DNA of 7,714 bases. It comes from Planctomycetota bacterium (lineage in GTDB: Bacteria > Planctomycetota > Planctomycetia > Isosphaerales > Isosphaeraceae). Shown one piece after another: positions 1 to 5,708 of the stretch. Positions within the stretch are counted from its first letter, which is position 1. Each line of letters starts with the position of its first letter. Under the pieces are notes generated by a model. It was not told the DNA's origin. It saw only the letters and a program-made list of their open reading frames with translations, and searched no databases. Position numbers and translations under genes: made by a program. The DNA lies in contig JAKAUH010001183.1 in assembly GCA_021818605.1 (NCBI GenBank), positions 1-7,714 of the forward strand. Direction: 5' to 3'.

Positions 1-840
1 GACCATCAGCAGCAAGACGGCAACCTGTTCATCGGGCCGCCAGGCATGGCCTGGATGTATTCTCACGGGATCGCCACGATGGTGCTGTGCGAGGCGTATG
101 GCCTCTCGCAGGATCCGCGGCTCAAGCGCCCGGCGCAGCACGCCGTCAATTTCATCATCGCCTCGCAGGACCGGGCGAGCGGCGGCTGGCGGTACGCGCC
201 CCAGATGCCCGGCGATACGTCGGTCTTCGGCTGGCAAATGTTCGCGCTCCGCAGCGCCCACGGCTCGGGGATCGCGGTCCCGAAGAGCGTCCTGAAGTTG
301 TGCTCGCGCTATCTCGACCAGGCCGCCGTCGATCGGTCGCGGACGATCTATTCGTATCGCCCCGAGCGGGGCGACGCCTCGCCCATCATGACGGCCGAGG
401 CCCTGGTCAGCCGCCAGCTCCTCGGCTGGGCGCGGAACTCTCCCCCGCTGGTCAAGGGCGCCTCACAGGTCGCCCAGGACCTCGAGACCAACCCGAAGCG
501 GAACATCTATTACTGGTACTACGCCACCCAGCTCCTGCACAACATGAAGAACAAGGACTGGGAGAAGTGGAACCCGAGGGTTCGCGAGGGCCTGATCAAC
601 CTCCAGGTCAAGGACGGCACCTGCGCCCACGGAAGCTGGGATCCCTACACCCCGGTCGCCGACGCCTGGGGCAAGCCCGGCGGGCGGATGTTCACCACGT
701 CGCTGTCGATCCTCACGCTCGAGGTCTACTACCGCTACCTGCCCCTCTATCGCGACTACGACGAGGACCAGGAGAAGGACGATCCGCTGTTCAAGGAAGA
801 AGGAAAGGGCCGCAAGCGAGCGGCGGCCGCGGAGCCCTGA
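1..840 (+). CDS. Prenyltransferase/squalene-oxidase-repeat protein, 3' part
   Basis: The reading frame is open from the first base, so the true start lies upstream. The visible 279 residues end at a TGA at 838-840. The protein has the alpha-alpha toroid repeat style of squalene/hopene cyclases and prenyltransferase beta subunits. QW-like turns include QDRASGGWRYAP (about codons 71-82) and the later segment containing GSWDPY and GGRMFTTSLSILTLEVYYRY. The tail is charged and low-complexity (DEDQEKDD, KGRKRAAAAEP). No DxDD cyclase motif is visible, and this large planctomycete family usually has no assigned reaction, so the fold is well supported but catalysis is not. Such proteins are often surface or periplasmic in Planctomycetes, but any signal peptide would be outside the window. 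Codon third positions are strongly G/C, as in the neighbours. A DUF1559 relic follows within about 25 bases. Confidence 0.85.
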   Translation, partial: DHQQQDGNLFIGPPGMAWMYSHGIATMVLCEAYGLSQDPRLKRPAQHAVNFIIASQDRASGGWRYAPQMPGDTSVFGWQMFALRSAHGSGIAVPKSVLKLCSRYLDQAAVDRSRTIYSYRPERGDASPIMTAEALVSRQLLGWARNSPPLVKGASQVAQDLETNPKRNIYYWYYATQLLHNMKNKDWEKWNPRVREGLINLQVKDGTCAHGSWDPYTPVADAWGKPGGRMFTTSLSILTLEVYYRYLPLYRDYDEDQEKDDPLFKEEGKGRKRAAAAEP

Positions 841-863
841 AACGCCCTCGCAAGTCGAGCGTC

Positions 864-1016
864 AACGAGTTCTCCAGCCTCCACTCGGGCGATGGCGTCC
901 ATTTCGTATTCGGCAACGGGCACGTCGAGTTCCTTAAGTCGTCGATGAACGTCAGGACGTACCGGGCGCTCGCCACCCGCGCCGGAGGCGATGTCGTGCC
1001 ATCCGGCGGGTACTGA
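864..1016 (+). pseudogene. Orphan C-terminal fragment of a DUF1559 gene
   Basis: Codons in frame 3 from about 864 to the TGA at 1014-1016 encode about 50 residues that match the carboxyl end of DUF1559 proteins. They run NEFSSLHSGDGVHFVFGNG, then HVEFLKSSMN, VRTYRALATRAGGDVV and a terminal GGY. The family signature H-x9-DG is present in altered form: the spacing is one residue longer and Asp is replaced by Asn. No amino-terminal FTLIELLVV part exists upstream; the preceding bases belong to the prenyltransferase-repeat gene in another frame. The only in-frame ATG (945-947) is inside the motif region, and no ribosome-binding site is evident. I read this as the surviving 3' end of a DUF1559 gene lost by deletion or rearrangement. 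It is a different subtype from the intact DUF1559 gene further right, which has a longer C-terminal loop. Confidence 0.7.
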
Positions 1017-1088
1017 TTCCGAAGGAAATCCGCCCGAGTGACCAACGCCTTGCTGTTCGAGTGCGAGAGGCGGCGCCTCGTGGCGCGG

Positions 1089-2405
1089 TCAATGATGCCG
1101 CTTCAGGGCCATGATGAGAGTCGGGTGGACCGGGATGCGGGCGTCGACCGCCAGTATCGAGGCGGGATGGCCTGGAGACGGCGACGGGTGCTCGGCAGCC
1201 CGGAGGTGCCGGAGGTGCTGGAGGTGCTGGAAGCGCCCGACGTGCCGGAAGGCGAACCTCCGACTCCTGGCCCGGCGCAGCGAGAAGATCGACCCCCGGC
1301 TGGCGTTCGAGGTGCTCAGCGGGACGTTGATGTTGCTGGCCACGAGGTCGGCGATGAGCGGGCCGCCGTTGGGCGAGCCGAGGCCCGTCGCACTGGCGCG
1401 GCCGGGGTGATTCGTCGCCACCGAGTGGAAGTCGGACGGCGGCAGGGCGTACAGCGTGGGCAGGGTCTGCGTGGCGCCGTTGAGGCTTCCCTTGCCCTCC
1501 AGGGTGCGGCCTTGATCGGCGATGGCCATGATCGCGGCCCAGGCGGGCGTGCCCAGGCTGGTCCCACCAACGACCTGCCACGATCCGATCCCGGTGTAGG
1601 GCGACGACTGATAGACCTCAACCCCCGTGTTCGGGTCGCCGTCGAAGGCGACATCCGGCGTGCTGCGCCGGCCGCTCGACTGTGCGTTCCGCTGATACGA
1701 GGGCTCGGCCACCGTGTGGCTCTGGCCGCCGCCGCTGCCACTCCAGGCGACCTCGGATCCATAATTGCCCGCCGCGTTCAAGTACAGCGACGTTCCGCCG
1801 ACGGACAGAACATCTGGCGAGACAGCCGGCCATTCCGAACCGCCGGCCATCCCGCTGTCGCCACTCGCCCCGACGAAGGTGATCCCGATGTGCCCCGGCG
1901 GGGTCGTCAGCACCGCCGAGGAATGATAGGTGGACTCGGGGAAGCCCAGGCTCATCGAGATCACGTCCACCGAGGGGAGGTTCCGCGCCACGTTCACCGC
2001 GGCCAGCAGACTCTGAAGGCTCTGCGAACTCGCCTCCACCACCACGAGCGTCGCCTTCGGGGCGATCGCGTGCGCCCATTCGACGTCCAGCGACTCCTCG
2101 ACCCCCCACGACGGATTCGACTGGAGCCCGCCCAGGTTGACCACGTCGAGCGGCGGCGCGGGCAGGTTGAACGTCTGGTCGAACACCTGGAGATCGCTCT
2201 GCAACGTCGGGTCGTGGAACGCCTCGATCAGGGCGATCGTCTGCCCCGTTCCGTCCCCCTTCACCGCGCCGCCGGGCGTGTTGAAATAGACAGAGTCCAG
2301 CCCGTAGGCGTGATTCAGCACGGCCGGGGTCAGGCCCGACAGAAGGCAACGATCGTCCAGGCTGTCCACGGCTGGCCGCAGGTTGCGGCGCAAGCGCATT
2401 CGCAT
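1089..2405 (-). CDS. S53 family (sedolisin/kumamolisin-like) serine-carboxyl peptidase
   Basis: This is a 438-residue peptidase that cleaves proteins with a Ser-Glu-Asp triad, normally at acidic pH. The catalytic Glu and Asp fit E103-xxx-D107 (motif EESLDVEWA), the oxyanion Asp fits D183 (GASGDSG), and the nucleophile is S283 in GGTSLGTP. The catalytic domain starts almost at once (LTPAVLNHAYGLD, residues 25-37). The roughly 150-200 residue activation propeptide of classical sedolisins is therefore absent. Residues 1-23 hold an arginine-rich start and LDDRCLLS, a motif common at the amino end of exported planctomycete proteins. The usual C-terminal calcium site (FHDI ... WDxxTGLG) reads FHSV ... 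RASATGLGSPNG, without the two aspartates. After the domain comes a basic tail (about 365-438) with HLQHLRHLR repeats. The ATG at 2405 is preceded by AAGGTG. The gene is transcribed divergently from the peroxiredoxin gene. Confidence 0.88.
   Translation of the reverse strand: MRMRLRRNLRPAVDSLDDRCLLSGLTPAVLNHAYGLDSVYFNTPGGAVKGDGTGQTIALIEAFHDPTLQSDLQVFDQTFNLPAPPLDVVNLGGLQSNPSWGVEESLDVEWAHAIAPKATLVVVEASSQSLQSLLAAVNVARNLPSVDVISMSLGFPESTYHSSAVLTTPPGHIGITFVGASGDSGMAGGSEWPAVSPDVLSVGGTSLYLNAAGNYGSEVAWSGSGGGQSHTVAEPSYQRNAQSSGRRSTPDVAFDGDPNTGVEVYQSSPYTGIGSWQVVGGTSLGTPAWAAIMAIADQGRTLEGKGSLNGATQTLPTLYALPPSDFHSVATNHPGRASATGLGSPNGGPLIADLVASNINVPLSTSNASRGSIFSLRRARSRRFAFRHVGRFQHLQHLRHLRAAEHPSPSPGHPASILAVDARIPVHPTLIMALKRHH
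1201..1236. repeat. 9-bp tandem repeat in the S53 peptidase tail
   Basis: Four adjacent 9-base units run CGGAGGTGC, CGGAGGTGC, TGGAGGTGC and TGGAAGCGC; three are near identical. The period is a multiple of three. On the coding (-) strand it gives a Gln/Arg-His-Leu repeat (HLQ, HLR, HLR) at residues about 392-402, just outside the peptidase domain. The repeat is consistent with replication slippage in a poorly constrained tail. Confidence 0.75.
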
Positions 2406-2409
2406 CGGT

Positions 2410-2415
2410 CACCTT
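2410..2415 (-). promoter_or_regulatory. Ribosome-binding site of the S53 peptidase gene
   Basis: AAGGTG on the minus strand lies four bases before the ATG at 2405-2403. A second in-frame ATG two codons later (2399) could also serve. This supports the short amino end without a propeptide. Confidence 0.5.
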
Positions 2416-2630
2416 GCTCGCGGTGATAATCGAGGATGAGCAGTCGTTGGAGTCGTCAGTGATCGCTGTCGTACGGAGACAATGATTCAGCGCTTCGGAG
2501 TCCACTCCCTTGAACGGTGAAAGTCTATCCGATCGCGCGCGGTTTGGGAAGAAAGTTCACACCCCGAATCGCGCGACACACCCGGCTCGTTGCGTCGGCA
2601 CAACGCGCCTGGTAGGCTCCGTGGGTTGGA

Positions 2631-2655
2631 TCCCGGGGGCGGTGAATCCCCGGGA
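2631..2655 (+). promoter_or_regulatory. Perfect 8-bp hairpin in the peroxiredoxin leader
   Basis: TCCCGGGG (2631-2638) and CCCCGGGA (2648-2655) form a perfect stem with a nine-base loop. The stem ends 37 bases before the peroxiredoxin ATG. No run of T follows, so a classical terminator is unlikely. If the promoter is upstream, the hairpin would be in the transcribed 5' leader and could affect RNA stability or translation. It could instead be a palindromic protein-binding site in the divergent promoter region. The function is not known. Confidence 0.35.
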
Positions 2656-2680
2656 CGTCATCCCGAGGCGACGCTACCCC

Positions 2681-2686
2681 GAGGAG
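2681..2686 (+). promoter_or_regulatory. Ribosome-binding site that fixes the peroxiredoxin start
   Basis: GAGGAG sits six bases before the ATG at 2693. The open frame extends back to an ATG at 2510, but that extension has no secretion or peroxiredoxin features. The Shine-Dalgarno match plus the signal peptide that begins at 2693 decide the start. Confidence 0.8.
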
Positions 2687-2692
2687 ACAGCG

Positions 2693-3244
2693 ATGATTCG
2701 ATTCAACAGGCGAACCGTCACCACCGCGATGGGGCTGGGCATCGGCCTGGCGATCGTGGCCGGTGCAGCGATGGCCGCAGCCGAGCTCAAGGTCGGCGAC
2801 AAGGCACCGGCGTTCAGCATGCAGGGTTCCGACGGCAAAACGTATACTCTCGAACAGTTCAAGGGGAAGTCGGGCGTGGTCCTCGCCTGGTTCCCCAAGG
2901 CGTTCACCGGCGGCTGCACCAAGGAGTGCAAGTCGTTCCGGGCCAACAGCAAGGCGCTCAAGGAGCTGAACGTCGCCTATTTCACGGCGAGCGTCGACAC
3001 GCCCGAACTGAACAAGAAGTTCGCCGAGTCGCTCGACCTGGATTACCCGATCCTGAGCGACCCCGAGAAGACGGTGGCGACCGCCTACGGCGTCCTGCGG
3101 CCCAACGGCGCTGTGACCAACCGCTGGACGTTCTACATCGACAAGGACGGCATCATCAAGGAGATCGACAAGATGGTGCACACCGAGAAGGCCGGCGAGG
3201 ACCTCGCGGCCAAGGTCAAGGAGCTGGGCCTGGAGGGCAAGTGA
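2693..3244 (+). CDS. Exported peroxiredoxin, AhpC/TSA (PrxQ/BCP-like)
   Basis: This is a 183-residue thiol peroxidase expected to reduce hydrogen peroxide or organic hydroperoxides through a peroxidatic cysteine. Residues 1-30 form a signal peptide: basic MIRFNRR, a hydrophobic stretch, and AMAAA before ELKVGDKAPAF. The enzyme therefore likely works outside the cytoplasmic membrane. The thioredoxin-fold domain follows, with the active-site pattern PxxxTxxC as P68-K-A-F-T72-G-G-C75. C75 is the peroxidatic cysteine, and R144 in the NRWTFYID segment fits the conserved catalytic arginine. A second cysteine, C79, lies only three residues after C75 (CTKEC). In PrxQ proteins the resolving cysteine is usually four residues further on (C-x4-C), so the disulfide geometry here would be unusual. 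The family call is firm; the subclass is inference. The gene appears to be single, with a hairpin on each side. Confidence 0.92.
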   Translation: MIRFNRRTVTTAMGLGIGLAIVAGAAMAAAELKVGDKAPAFSMQGSDGKTYTLEQFKGKSGVVLAWFPKAFTGGCTKECKSFRANSKALKELNVAYFTASVDTPELNKKFAESLDLDYPILSDPEKTVATAYGVLRPNGAVTNRWTFYIDKDGIIKEIDKMVHTEKAGEDLAAKVKELGLEGK

Positions 3245-3265
3245 TTGCTCCGGGTAACGATCGGG

Positions 3266-3300
3266 AGTCCCGGCCGGCCGGTCAATCGGCCGCCGGGACT
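3266..3300. terminator. GC-rich hairpin after the peroxiredoxin gene
   Basis: AGTCCCGGC (3266-3274) pairs with GCCGGGACT (3292-3300), and GGCCG (3276-3280) with CGGCC (3287-3291). This leaves one bulged C and the six-base loop GTCAAT. The hairpin lies 22 bases after the peroxiredoxin stop, between two convergent genes, so it may terminate transcription from either side. There is no clear T-run, so intrinsic termination is probable but not proven. Confidence 0.6.
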
Positions 3301-3394
3301 TCGGGTCGGCTTCGGCTGAGTGCGGGGCGACACCAAGGATAAGCCCTCGCATCCGCTCGCCGACGAACTGATCTGAGCGGGTCGAGTCAGACGA

Positions 3395-3892
3395 TCACCC
3401 GATCTCCTGGAGCTTCGCCTTCACCAGCCGCTCGATCTCGGCGACGGCGGCATCCGTGGCTTCCTGGACGCGGTTCCGCGAGCCCCGGCCGGTGGCCTCG
3501 ATCTGCTTGCGGGTCTGCTGGCGGATCGAGCGAATGGCGACCTTCGCCTCCTCGCCGAGCTTCTTCACATGCCGCGCGATCTCGCCGCGCTGTTCCAGGC
3601 TCATCGGCGGGACGCTGACGCTCACCGTGGTCGGGTCGAGGGCATAGGCGCCCAGGCGGGCGTCGACCAGGGCCTTCACGATCGCCGGCACGTTCGCTCG
3701 GTCGAACGCGGAGATCAGGATGCGGTCCCCCTGCATCCGGACCGTCCCCAGGCGGTTGATCGGCACGAGATTGCCCGGAATGGGAACACGAACGGTGTCG
3801 ATCAGCCCGATGCTGATCGTCCCCGATCGGATGCCGCGGAGCTGGTCGGCAAGGTGCCGGACCGCCCGGTCCATGCTGGCCTTCTCGTTCAT
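3395..3892 (-). CDS. Short, divergent ribosome-recycling-factor homologue
   Basis: This 165-residue protein aligns over its full length with ribosome recycling factor, which with EF-G splits post-termination ribosomes in the cytoplasm. Helical domain I is made of residues 1-24 and about 97-165; beta domain II is about 25-96. Recognisable stretches are IRSGTISIGLIDTVRV, where the family usually has IRTGRAS, then SVPPMSLEQRGEIARHVKKL and AKVAIRSIR. R121 and R124 match conserved domain I arginines, but the next position is Q125 where RRF usually has Arg. It is about 20 residues shorter than the usual 185, mainly at the amino end and at the turn between the last two helices (the ISEDE region). 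Two starts are possible: ATG at 3892, or ATG at 3874, which has the better GAGAAGG site. It has no pyrH or tsf neighbour, so it is probably a paralogue rather than the housekeeping frr gene (inference). Confidence 0.85.
   Translation of the reverse strand: MNEKASMDRAVRHLADQLRGIRSGTISIGLIDTVRVPIPGNLVPINRLGTVRMQGDRILISAFDRANVPAIVKALVDARLGAYALDPTTVSVSVPPMSLEQRGEIARHVKKLGEEAKVAIRSIRQQTRKQIEATGRGSRNRVQEATDAAVAEIERLVKAKLQEIG
3880..3886 (-). promoter_or_regulatory. Ribosome-binding site favouring an internal RRF-homologue start
   Basis: GAGAAGG on the minus strand ends five bases before the ATG at 3874-3872 and is stronger than anything before the ATG at 3892. Using it would shorten the protein by six residues to begin MDRAVRHLADQL. 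The frame upstream of 3892 holds no other ATG, GTG or TTG back to a stop at 3968-3970. Confidence 0.45.
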
Positions 3893-3982
3893 GCCGGTGA
3901 GTCGCCTGGTGATTCGTGTCGTCGCCTGTCGCTCGCTCGATCGATCGCGAGCCGCCTCCTGGCTACCCTACCACACGACGAC

Positions 3983-4010
3983 ACATCTCCGTCGAGGGAT
4001 TTGAACCCCC
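3983..4010 (-). other. tRNA 3'-end-like relic (T-arm plus acceptor-like strand)
   Basis: On the minus strand GGGGG (4010-4006), the seven-base loop TTCAAAT (4005-3999) and CCCTC (3998-3994) make a textbook five-pair T-arm with one G-T pair. GACGGAG plus A (3993-3986) follows, in the place of the acceptor 3' strand and discriminator. No CCA is encoded. Upstream on the same strand there is no matching CTCCGTC acceptor half, D-arm or anticodon arm. The T-arm begins three bases beyond the HEAT-protein stop, so where the rest of a tRNA should lie there is coding sequence. It is therefore not an intact tRNA. It may be a relic left by integration or excision at a tRNA gene, or an attachment-site core. 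Confidence 0.45.
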
Positions 4011-4012
4011 GG

Positions 4013-4438
4013 TCATCCCCCACCGCCCAGCCGGACGACCGCCTTGCCGGCCAGCTCGCGTGCCCGCGGGTCCCTGTCGGCGCGGCTCATGGACTCGAGC
4101 TTCTCCCGGATCGCCGGCGTGGGTGTCTTGAGCCTGGCAGCGGCGAGGATCGCGTCGCGGCGGACCAGGACGTCCGGATCGTCGAGGGCCCCGAGCAGCC
4201 CTTCGGCCACCGACGGGTCGGCGTCGCCGACGTTGCCCAGCTTGAGCACCGCCTGCCGGCGCACGCGAGGATTCGGGTCGTGGAGATCCTTGATCCACGA
4301 CTTGACCTCACGGCCGCCGGCAAGGACCGGCCCGCTCGGCTCGCCGCCGCCACATCCGCCCACAAACGCCGCCGCCAGCACCATCGTCAAAACGACCGGC
4401 CGCCTCGCCGCAATCCCGAGCTTTCCCAGCATCATCAT
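4013..4438 (-). CDS. HEAT-repeat lipoprotein
   Basis: This 141-residue protein has a lipoprotein signal. A basic start (GKLGIAARR) is followed by the hydrophobic VVLTMVLAAAFVGG and C29 in an FVGGC lipobox, so it should be lipid-anchored in the envelope. A short Gly/Pro linker leads to about three HEAT/PBS-type helical repeats. They lie at about residues 45-72 (DPNPRVRRQAVLKLGNVG), 77-104 (DDPDVLVRRDAILAAARL) and 108-137 (DPRARELAGKAVVRLG), each with the DP-x-VR-x-A pattern. HEAT repeats bind partner proteins; no enzymatic motif is seen, and the partner is unknown. The start has three consecutive ATG codons (4438-4430). The gene begins 16 bases after the DUF1559 stop in the same direction, which suggests co-transcription and perhaps a shared envelope role. 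Confidence 0.82.
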   Translation of the reverse strand: MMMLGKLGIAARRPVVLTMVLAAAFVGGCGGGEPSGPVLAGGREVKSWIKDLHDPNPRVRRQAVLKLGNVGDADPSVAEGLLGALDDPDVLVRRDAILAAARLKTPTPAIREKLESMSRADRDPRARELAGKAVVRLGGGG

Positions 4439-4447
4439 ACCCGATCG

Positions 4448-4452
4448 TCCTC
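4448..4452 (-). promoter_or_regulatory. Ribosome-binding site between DUF1559 and the HEAT gene
   Basis: GAGGA on the minus strand comes two bases after the DUF1559 TGA and nine bases before the first of three ATG codons. This tight spacing supports reading both genes from one message. Confidence 0.55.
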
Positions 4453-4454
4453 AA

Positions 4455-5435
4455 TCAGTAGGAGTTCGCGCTGACGACCTCGCCGCCGGAGCGCGTGCCG
4501 AGCGACTGGAAGATCAGGCTGGCAGGCGAGTACCGGGTCGTGCCGTTGGGGTTGACGCCCGAGTTTGCCTGAATGCTCCGGAGGAAGTGCACCGACCCAT
4601 CGGCGAACAGGATGTTGGCTCCCGAGGGATGAAAGCTCGAGGGATCATCCAGGCCGCTGTCGTAGTCGGAGTTGGAGTTGAGCATGTTGCAGTGGAGCAG
4701 GACAAGGCACGGCGCGAGATACGAGGCATCGGCGTTCCCGGGACAGGGATTGAACGGCCCTCGCATCACGACGCCCCCGGACACGGCGCCGACCCAGGTT
4801 CCCTCAGTCATCCCCCAGGCACGCTCGCCGAGCATCACGGTCTGGCTCGTGCCGTCGACAATCGATGCGACCCGAACGCTGCTATCACGGTAGAACAGCC
4901 CGTTGCCGAGGCCGTTGTTGTTCAGACCCATCGCCACGTCGGCGTAGTCGTTCCCCGTGCAGGCGCCGTAGGAGGAGGGGGCGACCGTCGCGAGCGTGTT
5001 CCCCAGCCCGTCGGTCACCGGGTAGGTCCCGCTCGACGGGAGCTGGTCGGACGGGCAGAGGAAGGCCGCGAGCTGGGTCTGCACGGCCGTCGTGTTGGCC
5101 AGGGCCTGAACCGGCAGATCAACGTTGATCGAGGAGTACAGCGGCGCCTGGTCGAGCTGCGGCAGGACCATCGATGCCCAGCTCCAGCCCGGCGCGACGT
5201 CGGTCTCGCCATCGATGAACCGGCTGGCGGCGATGTAACCGGGCGGGAAGACCGTCAGGGCATCGTGATAGGTGTGCAGCGCGATCCCCATCTGCTTGAG
5301 GTTGTTCACGCACTGCACCCGACGAGCCGCCTCGCGCGCGGCCTGCACCGCGGGGAGCAAAAGCGCGATCAAAACGGCGATGATCGCGATCACGACCAGT
5401 AACTCGATCAGGGTGAATCCGAATCTCCGCCTCAT
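4455..5435 (-). CDS. DUF1559 domain, prepilin-type N-terminal protein
   Basis: This 326-residue protein is of the DUF1559 family, which is greatly expanded in Planctomycetes and has no settled function. The amino end is a type IV prepilin/pseudopilin signal: MRRRFG, then FTLIELLVVIAIIAVL. Prepilin peptidase should cut between G6 and F7, and E11 is the conserved Glu at mature position +5. The hydrophobic helix runs into AVQAAREAARRVQCVNNLKQMG (shown as a landmark at about residues 29-50). The C-terminal H-x9-DG motif is intact: H269 and D279-G280 in FHPSGANILFADGSVHF. The protein ends SGGEVVSANSY. I chose the ATG at 5435 because the signal begins there and GGAG lies 10 bases upstream. An ATG at 5486 is in frame but adds 17 non-signal residues and has no good ribosome-binding site. 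The HEAT lipoprotein gene follows 16 bases downstream. Confidence 0.93.
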   Translation of the reverse strand: MRRRFGFTLIELLVVIAIIAVLIALLLPAVQAAREAARRVQCVNNLKQMGIALHTYHDALTVFPPGYIAASRFIDGETDVAPGWSWASMVLPQLDQAPLYSSINVDLPVQALANTTAVQTQLAAFLCPSDQLPSSGTYPVTDGLGNTLATVAPSSYGACTGNDYADVAMGLNNNGLGNGLFYRDSSVRVASIVDGTSQTVMLGERAWGMTEGTWVGAVSGGVVMRGPFNPCPGNADASYLAPCLVLLHCNMLNSNSDYDSGLDDPSSFHPSGANILFADGSVHFLRSIQANSGVNPNGTTRYSPASLIFQSLGTRSGGEVVSANSY

Positions 5436-5629
5436 GGCTTCGGTACTCCGAGGATAACCTTCAATCGTCGAGAGGTCGTCCCCCATTTAGCAAATGCCGG
5501 GCCCCTTGACCCAAAATGCATATCTACAAGGCACTCAAGACATTGCGTCATGAGACCAGAATCCGAAGTTTCACGACAATGGCGAATTCCTCGCCGTCGG
5601 CGGTGATTTGTTCACCGTTGGCGCGCGGA

Positions 5630-5672
5630 GAGGGCGGGCCGACTCGAACCGAGGCCGAATCCGCCCGCCCTC
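5630..5672 (-). terminator. 10-bp inverted repeat after the metalloprotease gene
   Basis: GAGGGCGGGC (5630-5639) and GCCCGCCCTC (5663-5672) are perfect complements around a 23-base loop. The repeat begins 36 bases after the metalloprotease stop and about 195 bases before the DUF1559 start, so it fits a terminator separating the two same-strand genes. No T-run follows. The loop contains GGTTCGAGTC on the minus strand, a tRNA T-loop-like string, but the flanking bases do not form a T-stem. I see no other clear element in 5436-5708. Confidence 0.5.
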
Positions 5673-5708
5673 CCGGTGGACGTCATTTCAACGAGTGGCG
5701 AGGCCCGA

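Noticed and set aside
979..1008. CGCCGGA/TCCGGCG stem as a terminator
   Set aside because: It lies within the DUF1559-like coding relic, ends before its stop and has a 16-base loop; probably coincidental.
1038..2426. A 462-codon open frame on the + strand opposite the S53 gene
   Set aside because: Its translation is low-complexity Arg/Gly/Pro-rich with no domain, while the opposite strand encodes a clear peptidase; it is an artefact of high GC content.
2590..2618. TTGCGT, 17 bases, TAGGCT as a sigma-70-like promoter for the peroxiredoxin gene
   Set aside because: Spacing is ideal but each box matches the consensus at only three of six positions, which is expected by chance.
2510..2692. A 61-codon amino-terminal extension of the peroxiredoxin
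   Set aside because: It would bury the signal peptide, runs through the leader hairpin and lacks a good ribosome-binding site, whereas GAGGAG precedes the ATG at 2693.
3353..3380. CCGCTC/GAGCGG inverted repeat after the RRF-like gene
   Set aside because: Only six pairs with a 16-base loop and no T-run; too weak to call a terminator.
3983..4075. A complete tRNA gene on the minus strand
   Set aside because: Only the T-arm and acceptor 3' strand are present; the remainder encodes the end of the HEAT protein and has no D-arm or anticodon arm.
4044..5402. A 452-codon + strand open frame opposite the HEAT and DUF1559 genes
   Set aside because: It spans two real genes on the other strand and shows no recognisable protein features.
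5640..5662. A tRNA T-arm in the loop of the inverted repeat
   Set aside because: The GGTTCGAGTC string is present but the neighbouring bases do not pair as a T-stem.
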